64,000 nt of DNA from Adiantum capillus-veneris (taxonomy: Eukaryota; Streptophyta; Polypodiopsida; Polypodiales; Pteridaceae), in the NCBI GenBank assembly GCA_014529385.2, contig CM043942.1, forward strand, positions 51,460,774 through 51,524,773. Reading direction: 5' to 3'. Shown here one piece after another: positions 10,916 to 23,000 of this stretch; position 1 is the first letter of the stretch, and each line of letters opens with the position of its first letter. The position numbers and the translations under genes are program-made. Under the pieces are notes generated by a model that was not told the origin of the DNA, did not search any database, and was given only the letters and a program-made list of their open reading frames with translations.

Positions 10916-12316
10916 CAAAAACAAACCTCTTACCTTCCGTAGCAATTGATACAGCACCTCTGCAACATGGGCAAAGTGTGGCAGCCAAATACGATAGAAC
11001 ACACATGCGCCTAAGAATCGACGAACCTCAGTAACTGAAGAACATGTATCCTTCATCTTTTGGATTGCTTCAACTTTTGTTGGACTTGGCCTTCTTCCTT
11101 CAGAACTACACATATGTCCCACAATTAAGACCTCCTTAGCTCCAAAAGTTGATTTTTGACCTAAAAGTGTTAAGTTAACTTCTTCAAGCCTTGATAATAT
11201 AGCATCATAGTCAACAATATGTTGAGCAACAAATTGTCTGCACCCCCTCTAGTCTTTTGCTTCATCTTTTGAGCCTTCTTCACAGCCCTTAATTGGTAGA
11301 TCATCAATGACAGGCATGGTAACATGTGGGATAAAGTCCCTTAATACCTTATTCATGCCATTCATCGTATGAGCTACTGAATTAGTAGCACCTTGTGGCA
11401 GAGTGCACATCCTTACCAAACCAAGAGGATTACGCATTGTAGTAAGATCCCTGCTCTCCCAAGCTAATTGGAATTGATCATATCCTGAATAAAGATCGCC
11501 CATGGAGTTAATAGATCTACCTACAAAGGCCTCAACAAATTTATCCACAATTGGGCCATTACCCACATTGCGGATTGTTACTTTGTTAACCGGTTGCATA
11601 TCCTGAATGAATCTTAATGTACCATTTTTCTTCGGAACAGTAAACCATCGATTAGAATACGGAGCACATGACGGCTCCAAAACTCCCATTTGGATCTTTT
11701 CATTAAGCAAATTGATGAGCTTTGGCAAGTGAGCTTTAGGAACTGGAATAGGACGCAAGCTCCATGGCATGTGTGGAATAGTGAAAATAACCATTGGTGA
11801 AACAACACTCAGATCCACACACCCTATCTCAGTTGGCTCAAAAGCAAAAGCTTTACCATGTTTTTTGAGCATACCTTGAAAACATTGGATCTCCTTTTCA
11901 TTGAGGAAACCGTCTTCTCCAACCTTCAGCTGCTGCTGCAGTGTCTCCTTAGTAAACTTATGCCCTATGTTAATTGGATTTCTGAGTATAGGCTGTCGAG
12001 AAGCCTCTTTGATCATCCCATCACTTCCAACTGGCAGCAGTGTAGCCACTGGCCTCACTTTGTTTGCAACAGTCTTGTATTTGGTCTCTACCTGCGCTTC
12101 AACAGTTTCACCTAAATCATCTTCAATATGCATAAGTGCTTTATATAAACTTAACTCATCATACATGTCTATTGAATGGACCTTGACTACTTCAGTTCCA
12201 CTTTGTAACCTGTTTTTCCTGATCTCTTCAAGCACTGACATAGTATCTTCATAAGATACCTCTTTAAAGACTCCTGAAATCACATCATTAGATTCAAGCA
12301 CATCACAACCCTGCAA
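10883..12316 (-). pseudogene. pol: O1 reverse transcriptase
   Basis: An open frame from 12316 to 11249 holds an N-terminal linker, HMPWSLRPIPVPKAHLPKL, EPSCAPYSNRWFTVPKKNGT, RFIQDMQPVNKVTIRN, GDLYSGYDQFQLA and the catalytic MPVIDDLPIKG, with both Asp residues kept. A TAG at 11249-11251 stops it in frame; the same frame resumes with FVAQHIVDYDAILSRLEEVN and GHMCSSEGRRPSP and runs to about 10910. This RT belongs to a gypsy lineage different from N1, V and W, whose motif is F(I/M)DDF. Confidence 0.87.
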
Positions 12317-12489
12317 TTCACTTTGAATACCTGAAACATACTATTTTTCTCACTTCGGCAAATCATTAAATTTTTTGAAAGAGACTGAACCTTCAGATGT
12401 TAACCCCAAAAACCCTGAAGAGAAAGCTTCTCTTTGCGAGAACTTCTCCTCAATTGTACCACCATTAATGGCACTCCGAGAAAATCCTA

Positions 12490-13282
12490 TGCAAACCTGT
12501 GTTCTCTAAACTCCTTGTGTATCTTTGGCATTGGATGATCACATAGACTGTCCTTATTCCTAGCATGGTCAACACATACAGTCAAGAATTGCACTGCTTT
12601 CTTACCATCATGGCTCCGAACCTTGGCATAGGCCGAGCCATCATCCATCACTTTGGTTTCCATTCGCACAGCCGTAATGTATGGTTGCCCCAAAATAAAG
12701 GATAAGAGGAATGCTCCTGTATAAATAAGTTTTGCTCATCACAGACATCCCCTACAGTTACCTTAACATTGCACATGCACCATAGAGGTCGCCTGGAAGC
12801 ATATTGGTAGCTCAAATCCGCCAACCATGGTCCACATCAATAGGCCATTTCCCCTTTTTGTGCAAGCTTTTAGCCATCAAATTGATCTCCGATCCATGAT
12901 CTATGAGTGCTAAGACCGGTTCTTCGATGTCGCCTAGCTTTACAACAATTTCGGTTGTTCCTCTTGCCCAATGAGTCCTTGAAAAGTGACTCCTTGGTAT
13001 GCTTTCACTATCGTCATCTTCATTGAAATGAACATGCCTTACCTTAGGTAAGGTTGGATTTGACACCACCATAGACCTCGACTCTTCTTCTTCTTCTTCA
13101 AGATTCGCCAAATACTCTTCATAGTCGTCTAGAATTGCTTCAATGTGGCGTACCGCCTGGCTCTTCACTAACTCCGGCTCTTGTTCACTTGGTATCTGCC
13201 GCTTCCTTTTGATGATATCTATTATCTCCTCATGAAACTCACGTTTGGAAATCCCCAATATATCACCCAATGTGAGCTCCAC
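12490..13282 (-). pseudogene. O1 aspartic protease and linker
   Basis: The frame from 13282 holds LTLGDILGISKREFHEEIID, an acidic linker, and the protease active site LALIDHGSEINLM (catalytic Asp in DHGS). A frameshift follows near 12812. The fold is continued in another frame at about 12690-12490, where GQPYITAVRMETKVMDDGSA is visible. Broken at more than one place. Confidence 0.78.
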
Positions 13283-13304
13283 CTTGCTATTCAGAATTCA
13301 CTCT

Positions 13305-14798
13305 TCAAAGACTTTCTTTAAATCCGTAGCTATATTCAATGTCAGACTTGAACTTATAAGAGGGCCCCCTGGGTTTTCTTTGCTTTTTGTCCTTAGGTGC
13401 CTCCTCCATCACCACTTCAGGAGTGGGCTTTGGAGCAGGACTTTCTTCTTTCTTGTTGTTGAACCTCGTTGTCTCTCTTCGATGTCCCAAGAGCTTCTTC
13501 ATCTCTTTTCCGCTTTTCCTCCCCATAGCCTCATTAGCTTGAGACTTCGCAATGAACGCATACACCGAGAGGGAATCCATTGGATCAGTCCACCTTGTGG
13601 TTTCTCGAATTGAATTCCCTACTTGCCGCAGCTTCCCATAAGTTACCTGTCCAGTTTTTGTTGTCTTCAAAGCATAAGGCCATAATTGACCCTTGGTACC
13701 TGCACCATCTTCATCACCCTTCCCGCAGACTTGCAGCCCATATGTAGTTTCCTCCACAAGAGAAACATTATGCTGAATCTCATCAACTATCTTCTTCATG
13801 CTGCCCCTACCAAAGTTCAGGTGGAGCATCTCACATGTTGCCCTAAGGTGTATCTTCTTGTCCTTCAGAACACCACATTATTTTTATATGCTTCGTCAAA
13901 ATCATCACATTCCTTAACATGCTTGTGGTCTTCACTGTCACACCACATGCATTGGTCCCAGCCTTTGCATGGTGGCTGCTGCCTAGGCTTCGATGTAGAC
14001 CCCTTTGCAGCTAGACCATCAAATTTAACAGCTTTAAAATTCAAATTCAATTCTTGAATACCTTTTATCAATTCGTCAAGAACTGGCTCCTGCACTCTGG
14101 GTATTGCAGAGGTTGTTTTCTCTTTAGGTTCCTCCTCCCCAACATCCATGATGTCAGCCACGATGATCTTGTCGACTCTTATCTGTTGTTTCATGATCAT
14201 GTTGACTGCTTTGGTGACTACCTTCTAGTCGGATGTTAAGCCCCATTCTCCACTTGGATCCTCTAGCAATTGCACTAAACTCTCCTGAAGTCAAGGATCA
14301 GCAGCCTGGATGAACAGGTCAACCTTCTGATCCTCATTGAACGTTGCTCTGTCAAGGACAATTGATCGAATTTCTTCTCAAATTCCCATAATAACTCTCG
14401 TGCAGACAGATTTTTGTTCTTCTTCTGCACCCACTTCATGAACCTTTGCCTGGTTACTCTTTGAGAATCCTCCAGGAAGTATTCCTCCTGAAGCGCCTTC
14501 TTGAAATCCTGCCAATTCGGTCCTTGAAGCACCTGAATTTATTTAATTTGACTCCTAAGTTCCGACTGAGCAATCAAATGGAACCCTTCTACTGCGTTCT
14601 CATCATCAATTCCATTATCTTCCATTGCCTGTTCATAGATATTGCAGAATTTGTTAATATCCCGACCTTCAAATCGATGCAATTTCTCGGTAACGGTGTG
14701 TGCCGAGCTTTACGGATCCTCTCTTGCAAATTGTACTGTTGTTGGGCAGCCTGCTGTTGTTGCATGTAAGCAACAAACTGCTGCATCATTTGTTGCAT
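13305..14798 (-). pseudogene. gag: O1 gag
   Basis: The gag begins at about 14798 with a Gln-rich segment (MQQMMQQFVAYMQQQQAAQQ) and runs through three or more frameshifts (near 14650, 14280 and 13850). Pieces include GPNWQDFKKALQEEYFLED and FMKWVQKKNKNLSARELLWE in the capsid region, then a zinc-knuckle-like CMWCDSEDHKHVKEC (13900-13950) in which the His spacing is one residue off CX2CX4HX4C. The C-terminal part (13829-13305) is basic and Lys-rich. Confidence 0.8.
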
Positions 14799-14860
14799 GG
14801 CAGCCTCTTACGGTGTCGATATCCTTCTTCACCACATTGCTCACCCCGGCTCGTTTCGCG

Positions 14861-14872
14861 TCGGGTTCACCA
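14861..14872 (-). other. O1 primer-binding site candidate
   Basis: TGGTGAACCCGA on the minus strand lies four bases inside the LTR end at 14877. It differs from the primer sites of N1, W, X, Y and Z, in line with O1 being another lineage. Confidence 0.5.
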
Positions 14873-14876
14873 AGAA

Positions 14877-16029
14877 TGTCGGGGGATAAATGTGCAAAAG
14901 GTGAGCCGGAAGGCACCGAGCCCTTGGCTGTGAGAGGTGCGCGAAACAAGGTGTAGCATTTGCAATTACCGACAACAGTATTCAAAACAAGTAGTTCGTC
15001 TAATTTCCAATTAATCGACAAAATCCATGATTAATCAATCCCTAATGGAAGATTAAATGCTCTTACAAGGAAAAATCTGGCTTAAATCAGGTGCTTAAAC
15101 AAGAAATTGATTGAATTCTGCTTACTTTGCCTTATGCTCCTCGATTCGAATGGTTAATAAGCTTCAAGCAGATTTCAAATGGCTAATGAGGCTTAGGGAA
15201 GGTTTAAGACGGCTTAAGAGAGCTTATGACTCGGGTAATGAAAGCTTAGAAGATTAGGCTCGGTTTAGGAGATAGAAACTCGATTAGGCTTAGCTTATGG
15301 TGATAGATTAGATTAAGAAAGGTTAAAAAAAACTAAGCTTGAGGGTTAACTCGCTCTTGATAGCTTAAGAGCTTTGGATTATGGCTTATGAAGGGGTTTA
15401 AGATTACGAGGATTAAGCAAGCTGGAAGATTCGGAGGAGAAGCTTAAGAATATCCCCGCTTATGAGGAGGAGATTAGGTGCTTCGGAATTATCAAGAGCT
15501 TAAGGGTATGGAGCTTAGGAGGAGCCCTTCTGATGATGAGGTGAAAAAATCCCAACAAACCACAGGTTTGTTCTTTTTATGGATGCATGTCCCGTCTTGC
15601 TAAATTTAGCTAGGCACCATTAGCGACGTCGCTAATGGGTCCTCCACAAAGTGAGCACCTCAGCCCGATGCATTCATTTCATTTTTATTCTGCCAGCTGC
15701 TGCTGTTGCCCAATCTGGCACGGATCTGCAATCGACTTGAACTTTAAACTGCCATAACTTCTTCATCGTAGCTCCAATCGACGAGCCGTAAAGACAGGCC
15801 AGTAGAGCACATCGAGCACTGCATTTTAAGAGCACAATACCCCATCCGTGTTCACTTCAAGCATAACACTTTTTAGCATCAGTAAGGCATGTTTTGGCCC
15901 TTTCAGCCGCATTTGAACTCGACTTGCAACCAACCCTTAATCACTGTTCATTAAACATATAAGCTTCAAACAAACTTAATGTGCATTTTTCTGGTATCTT
16001 TCTTTGCATGTGAGTGGAGTTGCATGACA
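14877..16029 (-). repeat. O1 5' LTR
   Basis: The left edge starts TGTCGGGGG next to a plausible primer site. The right edge at GCATGACA is proposed because TGTC and GACA form a short terminal inverted repeat. The partner LTR lies outside the window, so the right border is not proven. The LTR contains an AGCTTA-rich stretch (15130-15530) and a 22-bp perfect palindrome at 15617-15638. Confidence 0.55.
15617..15638. promoter_or_regulatory. 22-bp perfect palindrome in O1 LTR
   Basis: Two 11-base arms, CCATTAGCGAC and GTCGCTAATGG, meet without a spacer and create a central GACGTC. GACGTC is a known plant bZIP (TGA/CRE-type) binding core. It lies in what would be U3, upstream of transcription on the minus strand. 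A regulatory role is inference. Confidence 0.5.
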
Positions 16030-16080
16030 ACGCCAATAGTAAATCTATGTAAAGTTGAAGAGGATGGATTAAAATAATAG

Positions 16081-16482
16081 ATGATCAAGGAGGTAGATGT
16101 AGAGTGGAAAGCAGCTATGGATTGGGAGTTGAGAGTTCTTCATTCTATCAATGTCACTCAACTCACTCCCAACCAAATAAATGCACAATGGCATCAACAA
16201 GTATTGCCATACCCTTTGATCAAAGTAGATCTGCTACAGGTGAAAGAGAGACTATTTAAAGAGATGCAGCAAGAAGGTGCAAAAAATGACCACCCAAAGT
16301 GGCGGAAGAGCTGGTTGAACAAGAATCCGAGGTATCTGATTCTGTTCACAAGAGCACTGCAAACCTTCAAAAGACCCTACTTTTGTCCTGTACCAAGAGT
16401 AAGGACTTGGCAAGCACATGAAGCACTAACAAATAAAAGACCAACCTGGCTAAACTACCCCAAACTGCCAGCTCCAGAGTAG
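16081..16482 (+). pseudogene. Unknown decayed ORF in a retroelement relic
   Basis: The frame is open for 133 codons from ATG 16081 and stays readable to about 16800 if three or four stops are read through (for example SVPDLSCAML, stop, NLQNAAHMYSSIS, stop, AGAGRSTMDVIAMI). It is rich in Trp, Lys and Pro (HPKWRKSWLNKNPR). I do not recognise the protein. It ends about 200 bp before a polypurine tract (17007-17020) and an LTR-like block, so it occupies the place of an extra or env-like ORF. It is cut on the left by the O1 LTR. Confidence 0.4.
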
Positions 16483-17006
16483 GGTCAAGTCAGCACAGAG
16501 GAGTACATGGTGAAAATCCTCACAGGCGTCATAAATTTTTTCAAGAGTGTACCGGACCTCTCATGTGCCATGCTATAAAATTTGCAAAATGCTGCGCACA
16601 TGTATTCAAGCATTTCATAAGCCGGAGCAGGCAGGAGTACCATGGATGTCATTGCTATGATTTGAGCGGACAACCTTCAGAGGAGGTTCTCTACGGCTTC
16701 TACACAAGGTGTATGTTCTTGCCGTCAAGAAATATACTCGCCTTTGAAGAAGCCTTCTATACATGATTTTTTACATGGTGGACTAAAATTTTTGGACCAG
16801 TAATCAATAACTTGACATCTGGTTCGTCGGCTACTTTGCCATAGAACTAAAACAGAAGATCACCATGCAGTTTTTTGCAAGTCCTAGAAAAAGAGTGATG
16901 CCTCAGATACGAGAAAGCTTTACAAGCACTCAAAGACCGCCTTGTCAGTCTTGTAAGCCTGAAGACTACCTCAGCCCATAAAGTTGTGTCAAGGGACAAC
17001 ACAGGC

Positions 17007-17020
17007 GAGGAGGGGGGGAA
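17007..17020 (+). other. Polypurine tract candidate
   Basis: GAGGAGGGGGGGAA lies directly before TG at 17021. This arrangement is diagnostic of a plus-strand 3' LTR start. Confidence 0.55.
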
Positions 17021-17433
17021 TGCTAGCAGCAACATAACTCGGACATTAAAATCTAGCTCGAACAACATTTTTTGGAGCTCTCATCATTGTAAAATATTTA
17101 TTATTTTGATAAATCGAGAATATTGTAACTCCTACTTCACAGATAACTTTGTAATTGATGAGCCGGGGCTACAAGCTTCCTAGATTATTAGTTTTGACCA
17201 CCAAAAACCTTGGCTAAGGTATAAAAGCCAACTTTTGTAATATTTTTATAAGATTTTGGATAAGAAATACACAGCGTGAGCTAACGGTGCTCACTTCTTG
17301 CACTCTCCCACTTCCTACTCCCTCCCCGGTTGTCACATTGCAGTCGCGTCTGTTGCGTTGCAAACGTAGGTGAGAGCTCTACGCATTGGCGTAAGCATTT
17401 CACGGTTTTCGTAGCTTTTGGCATCGTTGACCC
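17021..17433 (+). repeat. LTR-like block (3' LTR of a truncated element)
   Basis: The block starts TGCTAGCAGC after the polypurine tract, has a TATA box (TATAAAA, 17220-17226), and continues as a C/T-rich leader typical of copia or gypsy R-U5. The right end is uncertain; TTGACCCA near 17433 is only one possible terminus. No partner LTR is in the window. Confidence 0.4.
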
Positions 17434-18044
17434 ACGCCTAATTTCATCATAACTAGGAATTTACACTCTTAAATCAATAACTAAGTATAGGCGGGGTATT
17501 GGGGCATTATTGCTAAGCATTTAGATGCATTCTGGGTCGAAAACAACTAGGTCAAAATCTCACTATTGTTAATAATCGCGTTTTTTGCACTTCATCGAAA
17601 GTGGGATTTGAGACCATAGGCATGTGTGCATAGGTCTTATAGACTTGTCCTAAAAGTTTCATTACGTTTGGATGTCATTTGATGCTGTAATGGATGTGAA
17701 TTGTTTGCCGATGAGCGATTGGCTCTTGGTGATTTCGGTCATTTGAGTGTAGCTTGAGTTAGATGGAGTTGTTAGTTGTTTTCCAAGAGATTGACACCCT
17801 CTTGTAGCCTCCATGCACTAGTCGAGTCAGCTTCATCCCATGGATTGACAATTATTCGTGGTTCTCGCTAAATCTGCAATAAGATAGGAGTGAGGTTAGA
17901 CGCACGTCCACAAGAGGTAACTAAAAAAAATAATCAACATTAGACTTTCTAAAGTTTTTAGAACACGCAAGAATACCTCTTTTGAACTTTTTGTGAAAGT
18001 GACTTGTTGACATGTCACATTAGCAGAGTTCTTGTATCTATCTT
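17434..18044. other. No recognisable feature
   Basis: AT-rich sequence without a frame, a repeat match within the window, or RNA structure that I can support. Confidence 0.5.
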
Positions 18045-18290
18045 ATCGACGAGAAATATTCAATATATCCATATGATTATGGACAAAGTCCTTGACTTGT
18101 TGAAATGCCTCATCATTAACCAACCCCACCATAATTGGTGATAGAGTTGAAAATCGTTCATAAGCATGAAGGGATTAAACTTAATCGTAATATTGATTTG
18201 CATCATATTAACAAACTCCAAACTAGAGAGGTAATCTTCCCAATTGAATTGTTTCACGCTAATGTAGGTTCTTAGCATATCCTCTAGCAC
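18045..18290 (-). pseudogene. Chromovirus-like integrase fragment
   Basis: The minus frame reads LEDMLRTYISVKQFNWEDYL, SSLEF and FNPFMLMNDFQ, matching the chromovirus integrase stretch that follows the catalytic Glu (T-LEDMLR-Y, W---L---EFAYN, SPF-L-YG). A second frame continues with LVNDEAFQQVKDFVHNHMDI, the following helix. Only about 80 residues remain; no LTRs are seen nearby. Confidence 0.65.
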
Positions 18291-18299
18291 TTAATTAAC

Positions 18300-18895
18300 A
18301 TTTGCAAGTGTTAAGGTTCAGGCCATCTAGGCGGACACCCATCACATTGACCATACTAACCTTATCTATTCTTTTAATCATATAGAACAATAAGAAGTTA
18401 TAAAGTAATTCCAAATCCTCACCGAGAGCTCCAACCACATTGTGCTCATGTCTGATCTTCTTCTCCCTTGCACTCCACACACATTGCGCACTCTTCAAGT
18501 GGTATTGCAGTTGGAGTGAAGGTCTTGTATCATTGCAATGTCGTGGATGAGAATAGGACGAAGCTATAAAATTTTCAAAATTATCTTGTAGCTAAAATTT
18601 GACTAAGTAAAAGATCGATTTTAGCTTGGTTCCATAATCCTTGCTGCAAATGTCATGGTCTACAACTTTCTTGCTGAAAGTTTTTCCAAATTTAGCATAG
18701 ATTTTGTTGTATGTTTGGCAGATTGCCTGTGGGTTGAGGGTAGATAGTTGCAAATTTTTACTGATTTGTTTTGACCTGTAAAACAACCTATTTCATGTCT
18801 ATTTTTGTTATTCTTGATTTTTTTTCCGAGATCAGCTTTGCAAAAGAAAGTTTAGGGTAGGTGCAGATCAGAGTAGCAAAGTTTCTGGAAGGTGC
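18300..18895. other. No recognisable feature
   Basis: Non-coding sequence between the integrase scrap and the degenerate repeat. Short open frames here show no family motif. Confidence 0.4.
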
Positions 18896-19180
18896 CATTA
18901 TTTTGAGGTGCCAAAACTGATAGATCTACATTTACATTACTTAAACTACTGAACCTACATTTATGGCCGTACTGTGTAAAATGATGAATCTACACTAATG
19001 CTATCTAAATCGGTGGATCTATATTTATGGTTGTACTATCTAATTGGCAATCTGCACTAGCATTACCTAAACTAGTAGATTTGCACTAAATAATTTGGTG
19101 TTGCTTAAATTGGTGAATTGACACCATGTTGACGCTTGTACACTGCCTAAATTAGCAAATTTGTGTACTTGACCAAGGCA
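18896..19180. repeat. Degenerate tandem repeat, plus-oriented copy
   Basis: About seven loose copies of a 35-45-bp unit with the core (A)CCTAAAYTRGYRGATYTGCAYT alternating with TTTATGGTTGTACT-like spacers. The core is the reverse complement of the repeat at 24860-25130 inside element X. Confidence 0.5.
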
Positions 19181-19549
19181 AAGCATAAGATATAATACAT
19201 TTATCACTTGTTTGACACAAAATTTGAGTATGTTGGGTAATGAAATACTTACGAGATTGTTATCGATTATTCCAAATCACCTTATGTGATATGGTTTAAT
19301 TTAGTAGTAATTAAAATGCTTATGGTGGATAGACCAACGAGGCATTCATCATAATAAAAAGATTCATCATAGCAATTAGCAATAAGTATTTGAGAAAATA
19401 TAAATGTAAAAGGAAATAAACTTGCTTGATTGATCAAAATGAGAGAGAATTACAAGTTAAGCATGGTGGCCTTATAATGAAAGGTGGCAATAAATGATGA
19501 AAAGTGATATACACCATATGTGGAAAAATGTCAAGTAGCATGTGGGCTA

Positions 19550-20037
19550 TGTAATGAAAATTTATAGATAATTATTTATTGCAGGTGGCAAAAGAATAAG
19601 TGAATTATGGACTATGCAAAAGGATAGCAAGTTTATGGATATTTCATTATTAAAGTGCTCTTTATGAGCTATGGTCACTTTATGTGTGGGCAGACAATTT
19701 GTAATCATTTTAAGCATTCAAGAAATTTGTAAGTAAATATGTGCAAGAGGAAAATGCTCACTCTTGCACCGGGGGGGGGGGGGGGGGGGGGGGGGGATTG
19801 CACCCAATGTCTGTGTCCTTCTTTTCTCTTCTCACATCTCCTCTCTCAACGTGCCTCTGTAGCACTCCGCTATCGGAGATGCCTGCATGTGCTCTCCTAT
19901 TTCTCTCTCTCTCTCTCAAATCGTTGTTGTTTTCTATGGTATATGTGCATTTTGCCAAGTATGCAGATATGTTGATTCAATTGTCTGCAATTGCTATTTG
20001 TGTATTTTGCAGGCCCTCTGTGCACTTGACTACAACA
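19550..20037 (+). repeat. X 5' LTR
   Basis: It runs from TGTAATGAAAA to CTACAACA and contains an uninterrupted run of 26 G (19771-19796) where the 3' LTR has only six, then a CT-rich leader. It is followed by the primer site. Confidence 0.88.
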
Positions 20038-20038
20038 G

Positions 20039-20050
20039 TGGTATCAAAGC
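20039..20050 (+). other. X primer-binding site
   Basis: TGGTATCAAAGC sits one base after the LTR and differs by one base from the initiator-Met primer site TGGTATCAGAGC used by plant copia elements. Confidence 0.8.
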
Positions 20051-23000
20051 AACAAGGCTACGATCTTGTTAACAATCGATCAAAGAGATCCGAAAATTGG
20101 CATTTGAACAAGGATACAATTATGCACTAGAGCCGAGTGCACTTACATAATTATTTTTTGGTTAATTTAAATATTTTTGTTTTATCCCTCTTTCATGTTA
20201 CCTGTTTCTGGTAAATCTTTGGATGCCTCAATGTTTAATCCTTCATTAATTTGTAATCAGTGAAAGTTATCCTAATAGGATATAAAAATTATGATATTTT
20301 ATATATTGAGTAAAATATAATTATTGCTAATACCTCAGTTAGCGCTCGATAGATATTGATATAGCTTGTTAAAACAGTGGTAAGATGGACATGAGGCTAG
20401 ATATGATTAAGAAGAATATGTCATTAGATTGAGGATGCGTATAGTACAAGAAGAAGTTCTTCATATCAACGAAGGCTTATTTAATCCTTACCTTGGCTCC
20501 CAAGAGACCAATTCCAAGAGAAGTAGAAGAAGAAGGCATGGTGAGATGTAAGAAGAAGGATGGATAGAAGAAGAATTGGAGAAAATTCAACATTGTAAAC
20601 ACAATCCTAAGAGACCTCAAGAATTTTTTTGAATGAGTTTCATTAAAGATCTAATGGATATGGGAAACAACCCCAAGTGACTACAAAGTCTCAAAATTTG
20701 AAGGACCTGTGTAGTATCTTGATAAAACCCATCACTCGACAAACTCAACATATGAAGCGGAGTAGGCATGATGGAGTAATAGACTAAGGGGCCAATATTA
20801 TCGTGCTCTATTAAGGTAAGGGGCAACCATTACCAAGGTTGTAGTAGCATCAAACCAATGCACTCTTTGACCACCCCACAATGGACATCTTTATTGTTTG
20901 ACGGTGATAGTAGGGTGGGCCTTATTCGGCGGTGGTTTTTGTTAGCTCCATAGTCCTCAACACAATAGCGGCAATAGCCCAACAATGTGCATGGGACTCT
21001 GCACATACCCATGTAGCCCACCACCCATTCCACCCATGCAAACAAAACGTTGTGGTGGTAGGCAAGAAATTGACAACAACAAAGAGCGGTTTGAGCTCGT
21101 GAGTTCGTAGCCTGCTAAAATTAGGGCATGCCAACCTTTTGCTCAGCCGTTATCCCAAAGACAATGACTATCAGTTTAATAAAAAAGGATCGCTAAGCAC
21201 TCATGCAAAAGAAAAAAAAAATTGCCTCTATATATATCTCTCGCTCTCTCTTCCTTTCTACCAACTCTCCTTTGACTCCAGTTGCCTACCCAGTAGCACT
21301 CGCACTGCTTTGCGCCCCATTTTCCACATGATATCACCGTAGGATTGGCACACACATAACCTGGTTTTTCTCTACGTTGTGGGTGTGCTGATGATCATGG
21401 TGGAGAGAGACGGGAAAAAACAATAGATAGCTACGACCCTTGCAGTGTGAGGAAATGCGGGTCTTCTTGACCATCATCATCATTTTAAGAAAGCAATGGA
21501 CTTACACATGCGCATAGGAGGGCTACATCTGTTGCTTGAGATTTTAGACAAGTGCAAGTTGTTTGATGGAAGGGCAACAATTGCAAACTACCATATAATA
21601 GGAAATTTGTGGCTTGTCCTGCTATCACAAATATAAATTTACATGTGCAAAGATGCCTAAATGCCCTACTTATCCATTTTCTTGATTCTACTTTGCATGC
21701 ATGTGCACATAGCATCTGCTTCTAATGTTTGTTGATTGCATAACCAAATGATGACAAGATTTTACACGCGTAGCATTTTTCTCCCCGAGAATGCAAAGCA
21801 ATACAAGCAAGATAGAACAGACCCAAGAGTTGAAAAACATTGAAGTAAAGTTGGTCTCTTCTTTCAAAATTCATCTTTGTCTTCCATTCCTATTGCAATA
21901 GTTGAAAATGATTAGCGCAATCTAATGATGAGGCAAGTATATTGATCCAACTAAAATTCTTTAGGTGTATAACATTTATGAGGAGGCACCTTCTTGAGAT
22001 CCTATTGAAAATGAGAGATCAGATTGTTTACAATGTAATGTGTCTAATTCCTTATGGGATGGTAGGGTGTGGTTTACACCATGAGGCCTTCCACCTCATT
22101 GCTCACTAGTCGTGATTAGCGTTTTATGCATTAAAGCTTCATGATGGGGCAAACCTAACTTATGCCCCTAGTAAACTCTCCTTAGTCCACATGCATGATT
22201 ACATATCCAAAATGATTCCACATATGTATGCATGACCCATGGACCTTTCTAGCACCTTTCCACTGCATAATGGAGCCAATAGATAGGCCAAAACAGCCCC
22301 AAAAAGGTGTACATGAGTTTTCAACTTGTACTCTCCTCTTTGGCTAATTTGAATGATCTCTCACACCTCATTGATGATGTCACTCAACCTACCACTTCTT
22401 CTCCTAATATATGAGCTCATTTCTATGCTCACAGAAAATTGTAACTTGATCTACATTGTAGAACTTGACCAATTTTTGTCATTTTTGTGTTCTTAAGCAT
22501 TCTCTATATTAATTAGGATTAGTGTTGTCAAATCATGAATGGGACATTAACCCGTCCTCCTTAACCACACTTATCTATCACGTCAAATTTTTAAACTATG
22601 TCCGATGCTCAACTCCCACTTATACTTGGATATATTCTCTTGACTGACCAACCTCTCATATGCCCCTCTTTTAGCCATCCCCTTTTGCCTCTTGCCTCCA
22701 CCGTATGCACAAGCTAGGAAAATGATTTGTAAACATCCTATACTCATGCATCTTGAAGGTTTCTCATGATGCAAGTGTAAACTCTATGGTTTCAAGGTAA
22801 AAAAGAGGCTATTGTTTTCTAAGTTGCCTAATAATTCATAAGCTAGGTAATTTAATAATTGAGTTATTGATAAAAGGGCTTTTGACAATAACTAATAAAG
22901 CCAGGTTACATATACACAATGTTTGATTTTGTGGTTTTGATTACATTGAAGGATAAATCTGAAATCTATATTGATAGGTTTTGAGGTTGTAAATTGAAGG

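Larger units (their letters stand above)
1..16029 (-). mobile_element. O1: decayed Ty3/gypsy LTR element, left end beyond the window, split by N1
   Basis: Read on the minus strand, the parts occur in the order LTR (from 16029 to 14877), gag, protease, reverse transcriptase, RNase H (to 10394) and integrase (916 to 1). The 3' LTR must lie left of base 1. Element N1 occupies 921-10393. Removing N1 and one copy of its ACGT target duplication joins the RNase H tail to the integrase in the same reading frame, which proves the two halves are one element. All domains except the visible integrase carry frameshifts or stops. The lineage differs from N1, V and W: there is no second RNase H and the integrase signature is different. 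Confidence 0.85.

Noticed and set aside
19231-20037. An 807-bp LTR starting TGTTGGG at 19231
   Set aside because: It would end correctly at the primer site, but the left part (to 19549) aligns with the Y LTR, and the GGCTA duplication puts X's true start at 19550.
19739-20130. Plus-strand frames with poly-Gly across the G run
   Set aside because: They lie in the X 5' LTR; the poly-Gly is a product of the G homopolymer.
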